The notes under the pieces are model-generated. The model was not told the DNA's origin, did no database searches, and worked only from the letters and a program-made list of their open reading frames with translations. Both the position numbers and the translations under genes were made by a program. From Pseudomonas sp. MWU16-30317 (lineage in GTDB: Bacteria; Pseudomonadota; Gammaproteobacteria; Pseudomonadales; Pseudomonadaceae): a DNA stretch of 64,000 bases. Where the stretch lies: the NCBI RefSeq assembly GCF_020515695.1, contig NZ_JAIWJA010000005.1, positions 434,001-498,000 on the forward strand, written 5' to 3'. Of the stretch, positions 1 through 8,266 are shown in pieces (the first letter of the stretch is position 1; the number at the start of each line of letters is the position of its first letter).

Positions 1-331
1 TACAGCTTGAACCCAAAAACAACAGACGCTGAACTCCATGCTTCCACGCGCTGTGGATTACATTTGCTTCGATCATCAAATTCTCGTAGATGAACTCAGC
101 TCTGAAATTGTTATTAGCCTTGATACCTCCAACCTTACCTGCGGCAAGGTAGACGACCTCAGGCGTTTCGGCTGCGAAAAACTCATCCACAGCGGCTTGG
201 TTCGTTAGATCCAGCTCCGCGCGCGTACGAGTAATGAAGTTGGTGAACCCGGCGGCGGCAAGCCGCCGCTGGATCGCGGAGCCCGCCATTCCGGCGTGGC
301 CAGCGATATAGATTTTGGTGCTCTTATCCAC
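1..331 (-). CDS. fcl: GDP-L-fucose synthase, N-terminal part (cut by window edge)
   Basis: About 110 residues of an extended short-chain dehydrogenase that would convert GDP-4-keto-6-deoxymannose to GDP-L-fucose by epimerisation and reduction. The N-terminal nucleotide-binding stretch IAGHAGMAGSAIQRRL and the later AAGKVGGIKANN and LGSSC stretches are typical of GDP-fucose synthase, and the retained serine and cysteine of LGSSC match family active-site positions. The start is taken as a GTG seven bases after the gmd stop, because no ATG gives this N-terminus. It directly follows gmd, which makes its substrate, so the two are co-transcribed. The rest of the gene lies beyond base 1. A divergent paralogue is at 12419-13420. 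Confidence 0.9.
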   Translation of the reverse strand, partial: MDKSTKIYIAGHAGMAGSAIQRRLAAAGFTNFITRTRAELDLTNQAAVDEFFAAETPEVVYLAAGKVGGIKANNNFRAEFIYENLMIEANVIHSAWKHGVQRLLFLGSSC

Positions 332-338
332 CTAGATA

Positions 339-1424
339 TTACTCGTGGTAATCGTATACGGAGTAGCCATGCTTTTTGACCAGCTCGTCACGGCCCGCTG
401 ACTTCAAATCTTCGGTCATCATCTCAGTGACGAGTTCCTCGAAGGTGATCTTGGGCGTCCATCCCAGCTTCTCTCGCGCTTTGGTCGGATCACCAAGCAA
501 TGTCTCCACCTCGGTAGGACGGAAGTAGCGAGGGTCGACGGCAACTACGCATTTGCCGCTGGCATCGTAGCCCTTTTCCTCAACACCTTCGCCTTTCCAG
601 GTAATGACGATGCCAGCGTGGGAGGCGGCTGCGTTGACGAAGTCACGAACGCTGTATTGCTTCCCGGTAGCAATGACGAAGTCATCCGGTTTTTCTTGTT
701 GCAGCATCAGCCACTGCATTTCCACGTAATCCTTGGCATGGCCCCAGTCGCGCAGCGCGTCAAGGTTACCGAGATAGAGACAGTCCTGCAGACCAAGCTT
801 GATCCGGGCAATGGCGCGAGTGATTTTGCGAGTCACAAAGGTCTCGCCGCGAACGGGACTCTCATGATTGAAGAGAATGCCATTACAGGCATAGATGCCA
901 TAGGCTTCACGGTAGTTGACGGTGATCCAATAGGCGTAGAGCTTGGCGACAGCGTAGGGCGAACGAGGATAGAAGGGTGTGGTCTCCTTCTGAGGGGTTT
1001 CTTGGACCAGGCCATACAGCTCAGAAGTTGAAGCCTGGTAGAAGCGAGTCTTCTTCTCCAGTCCCAGAATCCGTATTGCCTCCAAGACCCTCAGCGCGCC
1101 CAAGGCGTCCGAGTTAGCAGTGTACTCTGGCTCCTCGAACGATACGGCAACGTGCGACTGCGCAGCGAGGTTGTAAATCTCATCGGGCTGAATCTGTTGG
1201 ATGACACGGATCAGCCCAGTGGAATCAGTCATATCGCCATAATGCAGTACCAATCGGCGGTCGGATTCGTGCGGATCCTGATACAGGTGGTCGATACGAT
1301 CGGTATTGAAAGATGAAGCTCGGCGCTTGATACCGTGTACCTCGTATCCTTTGTCGAGAAGCAGCTCGGCCAAATAGGATCCGTCTTGTCCAGTAACTCC
1401 AGTGATTAGGGCAACTTTTTTCAT
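339..1424 (-). CDS. gmd: GDP-mannose 4,6-dehydratase
   Basis: Converts GDP-D-mannose to GDP-4-keto-6-deoxy-D-mannose, the precursor of GDP-L-fucose and other GDP-6-deoxyhexoses for the O-antigen. The 361-residue product begins MKKVALITGVTGQDGSYLAE, a near-canonical Gmd nucleotide-binding motif, and keeps the YxxxK pair in SPYAVAKLYAYW and the GETFVTRKITRA stretch of the family. The ATG at 1424 is preferred over longer in-frame starts because AAGAGAAG sits just upstream and the protein then matches the usual family start. fcl follows after seven bases. Confidence 0.95.
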   Translation of the reverse strand: MKKVALITGVTGQDGSYLAELLLDKGYEVHGIKRRASSFNTDRIDHLYQDPHESDRRLVLHYGDMTDSTGLIRVIQQIQPDEIYNLAAQSHVAVSFEEPEYTANSDALGALRVLEAIRILGLEKKTRFYQASTSELYGLVQETPQKETTPFYPRSPYAVAKLYAYWITVNYREAYGIYACNGILFNHESPVRGETFVTRKITRAIARIKLGLQDCLYLGNLDALRDWGHAKDYVEMQWLMLQQEKPDDFVIATGKQYSVRDFVNAAASHAGIVITWKGEGVEEKGYDASGKCVVAVDPRYFRPTEVETLLGDPTKAREKLGWTPKITFEELVTEMMTEDLKSAGRDELVKKHGYSVYDYHE

Positions 1425-1640
1425 ATGCTTCTCTTGACTTCGTCGTTCAACAGTTTGGTTTTCACATGAGTGGATTTGAAAACAATACACCCCAATGTGC
1501 CATCAGTTTTTTCACCGCATCCTCGCGGCATTGCCTGTCTCTATACTGCCTCAACCGCCTCTATTTCTCAATGCGCAGAGGCCGCTACAAGCGCGCGGAA
1601 ATTCATCCTGCACCTGAGCGTGTCATGGTTCCGATTTCTT

Positions 1641-4079
1641 TCATGGCAAAACCTTGCAGCTCACGGTCGGAAACCAGGAGCTGGCGTCCTGAACTAGCTC
1701 GAACTTCAATGAGTTTCCGGATGTTTCGATAGCCTTCGCAAGGTCCGGGAAAGTATTGAGACTGAATGTCATTGTCCCCGCTTCGCCACTTCTGATCAGC
1801 ATCGGTGCAGATATTCTTGCCCCGTTGTCCCAGAGGACAGCCTCTCCGCTCTCGTTGACCACATGTACTCCGATGTTCAATGGGAACGACCCTTGTGCCA
1901 AACTCAAATTGAACGGGCCACTGTTGGCGAGATTCAACTGGATGACACTCTGACCAACATCGGATTTTTTGCACGTTAGTGTGGCTTGCAGGGTATCGAT
2001 CGGTACTATCGCTCGGTCGCCATTGCCTTTCGTCAGCGTTTCGCTGTCTATAAATAAGTCAGGCTGATTCGCATTGGTAGCTGTCACTGGGTAACTATGG
2101 ATTTCGGTAATATAAGCTAGGAATTTCTTTCTATTTATCAAGCTCGGTAGGACAACGTCCTCCAGGTCGATCGGCTTATCGATTGTTATACTCGCCAGCG
2201 ATCTATAGTCCGGCTGATATTTAATATGCAGAGAGCTCGGCTTCAATAGCGCGTAGGAGAGGCGGGCCGCTGGATCATAATTCACAGTCATTCCATGACT
2301 GGAGAGGTATTGTGCTAACGGATCGTACTCCTTGTCTTTGACTACCGTCCGATCAATTACGATGGCTTTGAAATCGAGCGCAGTTAATTCTGCTATCTGT
2401 TCGTCAAATGGCAATTGAGAGATGCGATAGTTCCAATCGTCGCCTGGGCTATTTTTTGCTCCACCATTACTCCAGTGTAAATCTTTTGAGAAGATATAAA
2501 GTCGAACCTGAGAAAATGATCCCCATCCATAATACTTGCTATTTCTGAGATAATTCGAGTATGGGTATTGGTATATCATCGAACCTCTGGGGACCGCCAT
2601 CTCCAAGCTTTGCACAAAGCTGGCTTCACTATTGTAAGTTGGTAGGGCTTCGGGTGGCTTGTACGCGGAGGTGCTAGGTATCTGATCATATAGTCCAAAG
2701 CCCGTTAGACCAATAATCAACGCCGTGATAACTATTTTCTTGCCGCGGGAGACGATATTCAATAGCAGCGAGGCTAGATGTGATCCAAGCAATAGTAGCG
2801 CTAGCTCAAGGAAAATTGCGAAACGATCGTATGCTCGAATTGTCGGAAAAAAAAGAGCGATAATTGTACCTAGCCCCCCTGCTATACAAGTGAGGAAGAC
2901 AAATACAATAGTAGCCAGTAACGCATCGGTCAATGAGATCGATTCAGCGCCGAGGGCGTTTTGAGGGCACCATAATGCTATACGCCTGCGGAGATTCGGG
3001 ATGATGATGATCAAAATTGCGAATAATAATAGCGCGCTACCTATAGTACCAAGTGGCACTGTTTGTGCTGCTGGGAACCGACGAGCATCCGAGTTGGTTT
3101 TATAGATAAATTTTCCCGCAGCGGCTAGAGCGTCAATATGATGCTGGGGAATCGGACTAGTCAAGAGTTTGAGGCTTGTGCTATAGACTTCCGCCTCAAA
3201 TGGTTGCTTGGTAAGCACTGGATCGAGCACGCCATTGAGATAAAACTCGCTATGATGCGAGCGCTTGTAGAGGTAAAGTGGAGCTTGGATGGCTAATGAA
3301 GAGGCGGCGAGAGTAACAATAAGTGTGACCGCTGGAATTAGAAGTCTCGGAGTGCGCCAATCACCTCCAGCGAACCGGATCGCAGCAGCAAATCCAAGCA
3401 ATAGCAGGGTAAAAAAAGCATAATATCCATCACTTATCCCAATTATTACTGCCAAGCACATGCTTATAATAAGAAGGCCAGGCTGGCTAAAGGTTTTACC
3501 GCTAGAGCTGGTCGATAGATGGGGCTGGGGCAGATTGGAGAATTTTCCTTGCAGTACCCATATTGTGATAAGCAGGCCTAGTGGAACCGTGAAGTAATTA
3601 GGTAGAAAAGAGTATATTAGAAAATAAAATCTGTATGTGCAAAAGGCGAAAAGCAAACTCGCACATATTGCCGGTAACTTAAGTATGCCCATCTGGCGAG
3701 CACATAGATAGGTGACTGTACAGATTAGCGGAAAGTTAAGCAGGTAGTAAGTTTGTTGTAGTGCTATGGCGCTGTGAAAAAAAGGGCTCATCGCGAGCAT
3801 TATTACGGAATGCAGTGCGCTAGTTTGCGCGGCAGAGTTATGGTGCCAACTGGCTATCTCCGGAGCGCCCAAGTATGGATTCCAAAGCACCCACCCTGTA
3901 TCTTTTAAAACCTTCGTTAAAGTCAGTTGCCATATGTCGTCACCATTACCATAGTAGAAGGGGGCGCTTAGACTGAAATTGTTAAGCCCCAGTGCATAGT
4001 AAGATATGGTCAGTGGGATAATGAGTAATAATGCTGCCACTGCTAGATTCTGTGTGCGCCGACCGAGTACCATGTTCAA
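1641..4079 (-). CDS. large polytopic membrane protein, probable Gtr-type glycosyltransferase
   Basis: An 812-residue integral membrane protein. Roughly the first 490 residues are rich in hydrophobic segments (for example around residues 12-32, 85-130, 140-175, 200-260, 340-360, 390-450); the last 320 or so form a soluble, presumably periplasmic, domain. It overlaps gtrA by the ATGA tetranucleotide and follows gtrB and a methyltransferase gene, which is the position of the serotype-specific Gtr enzyme that moves a sugar from undecaprenyl phosphate onto O-antigen in the periplasm. The function is therefore inferred from context and topology; the sugar and linkage cannot be read. The gene is visibly more AT-rich than the gmd and wbpM flanks, which suggests transfer. 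Confidence 0.7.
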   Translation of the reverse strand: MNMVLGRRTQNLAVAALLLIIPLTISYYALGLNNFSLSAPFYYGNGDDIWQLTLTKVLKDTGWVLWNPYLGAPEIASWHHNSAAQTSALHSVIMLAMSPFFHSAIALQQTYYLLNFPLICTVTYLCARQMGILKLPAICASLLFAFCTYRFYFLIYSFLPNYFTVPLGLLITIWVLQGKFSNLPQPHLSTSSSGKTFSQPGLLIISMCLAVIIGISDGYYAFFTLLLLGFAAAIRFAGGDWRTPRLLIPAVTLIVTLAASSLAIQAPLYLYKRSHHSEFYLNGVLDPVLTKQPFEAEVYSTSLKLLTSPIPQHHIDALAAAGKFIYKTNSDARRFPAAQTVPLGTIGSALLLFAILIIIIPNLRRRIALWCPQNALGAESISLTDALLATIVFVFLTCIAGGLGTIIALFFPTIRAYDRFAIFLELALLLLGSHLASLLLNIVSRGKKIVITALIIGLTGFGLYDQIPSTSAYKPPEALPTYNSEASFVQSLEMAVPRGSMIYQYPYSNYLRNSKYYGWGSFSQVRLYIFSKDLHWSNGGAKNSPGDDWNYRISQLPFDEQIAELTALDFKAIVIDRTVVKDKEYDPLAQYLSSHGMTVNYDPAARLSYALLKPSSLHIKYQPDYRSLASITIDKPIDLEDVVLPSLINRKKFLAYITEIHSYPVTATNANQPDLFIDSETLTKGNGDRAIVPIDTLQATLTCKKSDVGQSVIQLNLANSGPFNLSLAQGSFPLNIGVHVVNESGEAVLWDNGARISAPMLIRSGEAGTMTFSLNTFPDLAKAIETSGNSLKFELVQDASSWFPTVSCKVLP

Positions 4080-4489
4080 TTGTTCTCTTGCGTGCAGTGT
4101 TTAGTGGGGAGGATTCGGAACACAAAAATTCGGCAGCCTATGAACATAAGCACAGTGTAGGTAACGACACCTCCTAATTGTGCGGTATAATTATTATTGT
4201 CGAATATATGTATAAGTAATCCAACAGCTAAGAAATTTGCCCCGTAGCACACCGCCGCGCATATAATATATCTGGGTAGGGAGCTTGAGTGTGAGGTGGT
4301 GTTTTGAAATGTCCATAGTTTGTTTAGGGTGTAGCTGACGATCATGCCTATAGCATATCCTAAAGCGTTAGCGGCTAGAGGTGAGATGTCTGCCCAGTAC
4401 ATGAGTCCATAGATCGCCACCAAGCCAATCATGGTATTTATGCACCCAACTGACAGGAATTTAAATACTTGTATATATGTGTGGCTCAT
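4076..4489 (-). CDS. gtrA: GtrA-like polyprenyl-phosphate-sugar flippase
   Basis: A 137-residue protein with four hydrophobic segments and the GtrA/DPMS2-family pattern (FLSVGCINTMIG near the start, ALGYAIGMIVSYTLNKLWTF in the middle). Proteins of this family are thought to flip undecaprenyl-phosphate-linked sugar across the inner membrane. It overlaps the methyltransferase gene upstream by four bases and the large membrane protein gene downstream by four bases, so all three are translationally coupled. It is AT-rich like its neighbours. Confidence 0.88.
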   Translation of the reverse strand: MSHTYIQVFKFLSVGCINTMIGLVAIYGLMYWADISPLAANALGYAIGMIVSYTLNKLWTFQNTTSHSSSLPRYIICAAVCYGANFLAVGLLIHIFDNNNYTAQLGGVVTYTVLMFIGCRIFVFRILPTKHCTQENN

Positions 4490-5214
4490 ACTGCTTTCAA
4501 TGCCGCCAGCCTGTATTGAGCCCCCAAGGGTAACCAGGTGAGGCTTTTCTCAAGCGGCCTGAGCTTCCTTAGCGCGGACGGGAAGAACAGCTTATATTCC
4601 ACGGTGCATTTATCCCACATGGCGCCTAACAACCTATCGGACATTGTAGTCGCAGTTATGAGCTTAGCGTTGACATCCAGCGGGCAGGTATTGACGGCGC
4701 GGACGGTCAGCGGATTGTACGGGTTGTGTTCAAAGATAATCAGCAATCCGCCGGGCCGGGTGATTCGGCGGAGTTCCTCAAGCCAATGCTTATGCTCATC
4801 GTGAGGGATGTGATGAAATACACAGGCGGTGAAGACGATGTCTTGGCTATCACTAGGGAGTGGAATACTATCGGAGATATAGACATAGTCCTCGCCCCCC
4901 GGAAACCGGGTTTTAGCTATCTCGATACTTCTTTCTGACACATCCCCACAAGTAATTAAGCTATTCGGAAAATGTTTTCGGAAATGAGGAAGGGAGTTGC
5001 CAATGCCGCTGCCGAAGTCAAATATATTGGCGCTCGGAAGCTGTTTCTGACTGACCAGATGGGCCACGTCCGCAATTTTGTATTCTGAGAAAAATTCTGG
5101 GTCTTCACCGGTGATTGCGATATTCGACTTGTGCTGATCATGGTATTCATCCGCCAGTAGGTCAAACTCAGCCTTTAATTTGGTCTGATTTTCTTCGTTG
5201 GGCAAATTATTCAT
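4486..5214 (-). CDS. SAM-dependent methyltransferase in the gtr module
   Basis: A 242-residue class I methyltransferase. Motif I is NIFDFGSGIGNSLPHF (about residues 62-77), followed by the usual acidic residue in ITCGDVSER and a motif around DIVFTACVFHHIPHDE typical of the Methyltransf_11 group; a motif near ITRPGGLLIIFEHNPYNP completes the fold. It overlaps gtrB by eight bases and gtrA by four. A methyltransferase between gtrB and gtrA is not part of the standard three-gene Gtr set, so it may methylate the sugar or its lipid-linked form, or the finished side chain. The substrate is unknown. Confidence 0.8.
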   Translation of the reverse strand: MNNLPNEENQTKLKAEFDLLADEYHDQHKSNIAITGEDPEFFSEYKIADVAHLVSQKQLPSANIFDFGSGIGNSLPHFRKHFPNSLITCGDVSERSIEIAKTRFPGGEDYVYISDSIPLPSDSQDIVFTACVFHHIPHDEHKHWLEELRRITRPGGLLIIFEHNPYNPLTVRAVNTCPLDVNAKLITATTMSDRLLGAMWDKCTVEYKLFFPSALRKLRPLEKSLTWLPLGAQYRLAALKAV

Positions 5215-6187
5215 TGGCCGCGGTCTCGACGTGCTGAGAGGATGAGGCTGTCGCAGGAGAGGTATAAACCTCTTGAATTATAAATAATGGGCGGCCCTTT
5301 GCCTCCATATATAATCTCCCCATGTATTCGCCCATCACGCCAGCGACAAATAGTTGAATACTACCCAAGGCCAGCATGATAACTGCGAGGGAGGTCCATC
5401 CATCTACACTGTTACCAGTAAAGTAATGAATCAATACGTACAGCAATAATCCCAACGTCGCCACACCAAAGCCGATACCAAAATAAGAAGCCATCCGCAA
5501 AGGCCGTACTGAAAATCCGGTAATTGCGTCAATAGCGAACTTTATCATCTTCGACAGCGGATATTTGGTCTCTCCAGCAAACCTGGCTGCGCGTTCGTAC
5601 GGTAGTGCTTCTTGACGGAGGCCGATCCAGCTGACCATGCCGCGGATAAAACGATGATGCTCGGGCATGCTGTTCAGCAGCTCGACGGCCCGTCGACTCA
5701 TCAAGCGGAAATCCCCTGTGTCGGTGGGGATGTCGATATCGACCAGACGATCCAGCAGTCGGTAGAAAAAATGGGCTGATGCCTTCTTGAAGGCGGTTTC
5801 GCCCTCGCGCTTTATGCGCTGACCGAAAACCACTTCGCAGCCTTGGTCCATTTTCTCCATCATTTTCGGAAGTAATTCTGGCGGATCCTGCAGATCAGCG
5901 TCCAGGACGAACACTCGCTCGCCGCGGCACATCTGCAGGCCGGCAGATAATGCCAGTTGATGACCATGGTTGCGAGAGAGATTAATCGCCACAATGTTAG
6001 GATCCAGCGTGCTCAGCTCGCACATCTGCTGCCAAGTGCTGTCCTTGGATCCATCATTGATTAGCACAAGCTCGTAATCGAAGCCCATCGTTTCCCGGCA
6101 TACGGCGGTGACACGCTGGTGTAGTTCTTTCAGCCCTTCCTCTTCGTTGTAACAAGGCACTACAACCGATAATCTTATTGCTGTCAT
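5207..6187 (-). CDS. gtrB: GtrB-like undecaprenyl-phosphate glycosyltransferase
   Basis: A 326-residue GT2 enzyme that transfers a hexose from its nucleotide donor to undecaprenyl phosphate. Visible are the GT-A start VVVPCYNEEEGLKEL, the donor-binding VFVLDADLQDPPELLPKM (DAD motif near residue 95) and, in the C-terminal third, two membrane segments (SYFGIGFGVATLGLLLYVLI and SLAVIMLALGSIQLFVAGVM) followed by GEYMGRLYMEAKGRPLFII, the standard GtrB/DPM1-type ending. It heads the overlapping gtrB-methyltransferase-gtrA-membrane protein run. With GtrA and the polytopic enzyme it would decorate O-antigen repeats in the periplasm. Confidence 0.92.
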   Translation of the reverse strand: MTAIRLSVVVPCYNEEEGLKELHQRVTAVCRETMGFDYELVLINDGSKDSTWQQMCELSTLDPNIVAINLSRNHGHQLALSAGLQMCRGERVFVLDADLQDPPELLPKMMEKMDQGCEVVFGQRIKREGETAFKKASAHFFYRLLDRLVDIDIPTDTGDFRLMSRRAVELLNSMPEHHRFIRGMVSWIGLRQEALPYERAARFAGETKYPLSKMIKFAIDAITGFSVRPLRMASYFGIGFGVATLGLLLYVLIHYFTGNSVDGWTSLAVIMLALGSIQLFVAGVMGEYMGRLYMEAKGRPLFIIQEVYTSPATASSSQHVETAANE

Positions 6188-6238
6188 GTCAGCCCTCCAT
6201 AGTTCAAAGCTAGATTGTCCTGATATATGCTCTCGACA

Positions 6239-7216
6239 TTACTGATGCAACTTGTAGTAATTCAGGGCATGACCGATAATGTCGTCCAGACTGCTGAATT
6301 GCGGTGTCCATCTCAAGGTCCCTCTTGCCTCTTGAGAGTCGGCAACTAAGACCGCAGGATCTCCAGTTCGACGGCTGCTGATGTTATGAGGAACTAGGTG
6401 ACCGCTCAGTCTACCAACGCTATCTATAATTTCCTTGACGCTATAACCTGCACCGTTGCCCAAATTTAGCTTTAGCGACGAGCCTCCATCGCGTAGATGC
6501 TCCAACGCACGTAGATGGGCTGCGGCGATATCACATACATGGATATAGTCGCGTACGCATGTCCCGTCTTGAGTCGGATAGTCTGCGCCGTATACGGTGA
6601 GTGCTACGTTCGCGCCGAGCGCTGCCTGAATCGCAAGAGGGATCAGGTGCGTCTCTGGACAGTGACGCTCGCCCAAGGTACCGTCCGGGTGTGCTCCTGC
6701 CGCATTAAAATATCGCAAACATACGCTGCGCAGGCCGTAGGCTTGCTCATAGTCCGCGAGCAGCTCCTCAACAATTAGTTTTGACTTGCCATATGGATTG
6801 ATGGGGTTTTTAGGGTGAGATTCATTAACGCTCGACGTCTCGGGATCCCCGAAAATCGCAGCAGTAGACGAAAATATGAACTGCCGGACGTTATTTCTCG
6901 CCATGCTATTTAGCAAAGTTATTGTCTTGCCGATATTGTTATCGAAGTACTTGGCCGGATGCTTCACCGACTCACCTACCTGGATAAAGGACGCAAAATG
7001 CATGACAGCGTCAATCTGATACTCGGCAAATACGCGATCTAGCAGGGCGCTATCACCCATATCACCTATGAGTAGCTCCGCGCCGTCTACTGCATCCGAG
7101 TGTCCAGCGCTCATGTCATCAAGCACAAGGGCAGGGACTCCACTCTCACAGAGCATCCGAACCATGTGGCTGCCGATGTACCCCGCGCCTCCTACGACTA
7201 ATACCTTGGCTTGCAC
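6239..7216 (-). CDS. galE: UDP-glucose 4-epimerase
   Basis: A 325-residue extended SDR interconverting UDP-glucose and UDP-galactose (or the GlcNAc forms). The NAD-binding VVGGAGYIGSHMVRML opens the protein, MHFASFIQVGESVKHP and the catalytic SSTAAIFG plus YGKSK are present, and CVRDYIHVCDIAAAH is the characteristic GalE stretch. It lies 51 bases upstream of gtrB and 39 bases downstream of the FkbM-like gene, in the same minus-strand run, so it probably supplies a hexose for this O-antigen. Confidence 0.92.
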   Translation of the reverse strand: MQAKVLVVGGAGYIGSHMVRMLCESGVPALVLDDMSAGHSDAVDGAELLIGDMGDSALLDRVFAEYQIDAVMHFASFIQVGESVKHPAKYFDNNIGKTITLLNSMARNNVRQFIFSSTAAIFGDPETSSVNESHPKNPINPYGKSKLIVEELLADYEQAYGLRSVCLRYFNAAGAHPDGTLGERHCPETHLIPLAIQAALGANVALTVYGADYPTQDGTCVRDYIHVCDIAAAHLRALEHLRDGGSSLKLNLGNGAGYSVKEIIDSVGRLSGHLVPHNISSRRTGDPAVLVADSQEARGTLRWTPQFSSLDDIIGHALNYYKLHQ

Positions 7217-7255
7217 TCAAATTCTCCCGTCTGCGCTTCCGTTGCTTACGTTTGC

Positions 7256-8266
7256 TTAGACTGCTTCCCAGGTCTCGTCCGGCGTCAGCCAGAATTCTGG
7301 CACCATGGCGGAAAAGACCGGATGTTCTACGAAGGCCTGTTCGGGGCGCATCTCGTGGAGTCTGCCTTGGGCAACATCATTGCGAACGAAAAAAGCGTTA
7401 AAACAGCAGCTGCCTACGGTACATAAAGTATAACCGCGAGCGTTCAAGAGCTTGACCCAAGCAGTTAGGCTCGCAGCGCCGGACTGCTGCCATTTGGCGC
7501 TGAAATCTTCCCGATTGCGCTGAACGACGCTATGGATGTCGCGAAAGCGCTTCTCGAACTCTACCACTATCACCCGCGGATTCATGGCGGTCATACGTTC
7601 CATGACGGCATAGTCGCCACCGTCAATATCAATGATGAGTAAGTCCGGTTCGTTGCCCATATTAGTAGCTTTGAGCAACCCATCGATATTGTCAGGCGTG
7701 ACTGCCTGCTCAACTATCAAGGGCGAGTAATACTCGGCCTTACCATCGGTTACCCAATGATAATGCCGTGTAGTCGCCGCTCGCGCGAAGAAGTAACGCA
7801 TCCTGCTGCATTCGACCGCGTCCATCTCAAATATTGCGCCGTGCCATCCATGGTTAATCATGAGGTTAGTCGACAGATTTTCGGGGATGCCGATGAGGGA
7901 GTCACTGCAGTTGCTCCCAATTTCCATCACGTAGCGATTGGTGTACCCGATATGGGCAAAGAGTCGCAGCAGAACACCGTCTTCATCGTTTTGCGAGAAC
8001 GCTCGGAACCCAGAAACGCAGAAGTCACCATGCCCCAGAACAGTTTCCCGGCGCGCGTCCCACATCTGGATCATCATCTTTTGCTGTAGCGCACCACCGT
8101 TCTCGATAAAATTGCGCTGTAGCATAGGGTTCAGTTGTACCAAATCCTTAGCGCTCAGGGACTTGGCCCCTAAGATCTGCTCAAAATGGAGCTGCCGCTC
8201 GGCTAAGTCTCTGACTACTGCCAGGGTCTCGGTCAATTGTTGAGATAGGGCATCGAGGTCAGGCAT
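7256..8266 (-). CDS. FkbM-like SAM-dependent methyltransferase domain protein
   Basis: A 336-residue protein. The first 70 residues are helical and charged (LTETLAVVRDLAERQLHF), possibly a short coiled coil. The main domain has FSQNDEDGVLLRLFAHIG followed by YVMEIGSNCSDSL, the pattern of FkbM-like methyltransferases in surface-glycan clusters, and later PDLLIIDIDGGDYAVM and RVIVVEFEKRFRD. The ATG at 8266 overlaps the end of wzt by eight bases; a longer upstream extension would run through the wzt coding end and is rejected. Translational coupling to the exporter suggests a role linked to chain length, modification or export. Substrate unknown. Confidence 0.75.
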   Translation of the reverse strand: MPDLDALSQQLTETLAVVRDLAERQLHFEQILGAKSLSAKDLVQLNPMLQRNFIENGGALQQKMMIQMWDARRETVLGHGDFCVSGFRAFSQNDEDGVLLRLFAHIGYTNRYVMEIGSNCSDSLIGIPENLSTNLMINHGWHGAIFEMDAVECSRMRYFFARAATTRHYHWVTDGKAEYYSPLIVEQAVTPDNIDGLLKATNMGNEPDLLIIDIDGGDYAVMERMTAMNPRVIVVEFEKRFRDIHSVVQRNREDFSAKWQQSGAASLTAWVKLLNARGYTLCTVGSCCFNAFFVRNDVAQGRLHEMRPEQAFVEHPVFSAMVPEFWLTPDETWEAV

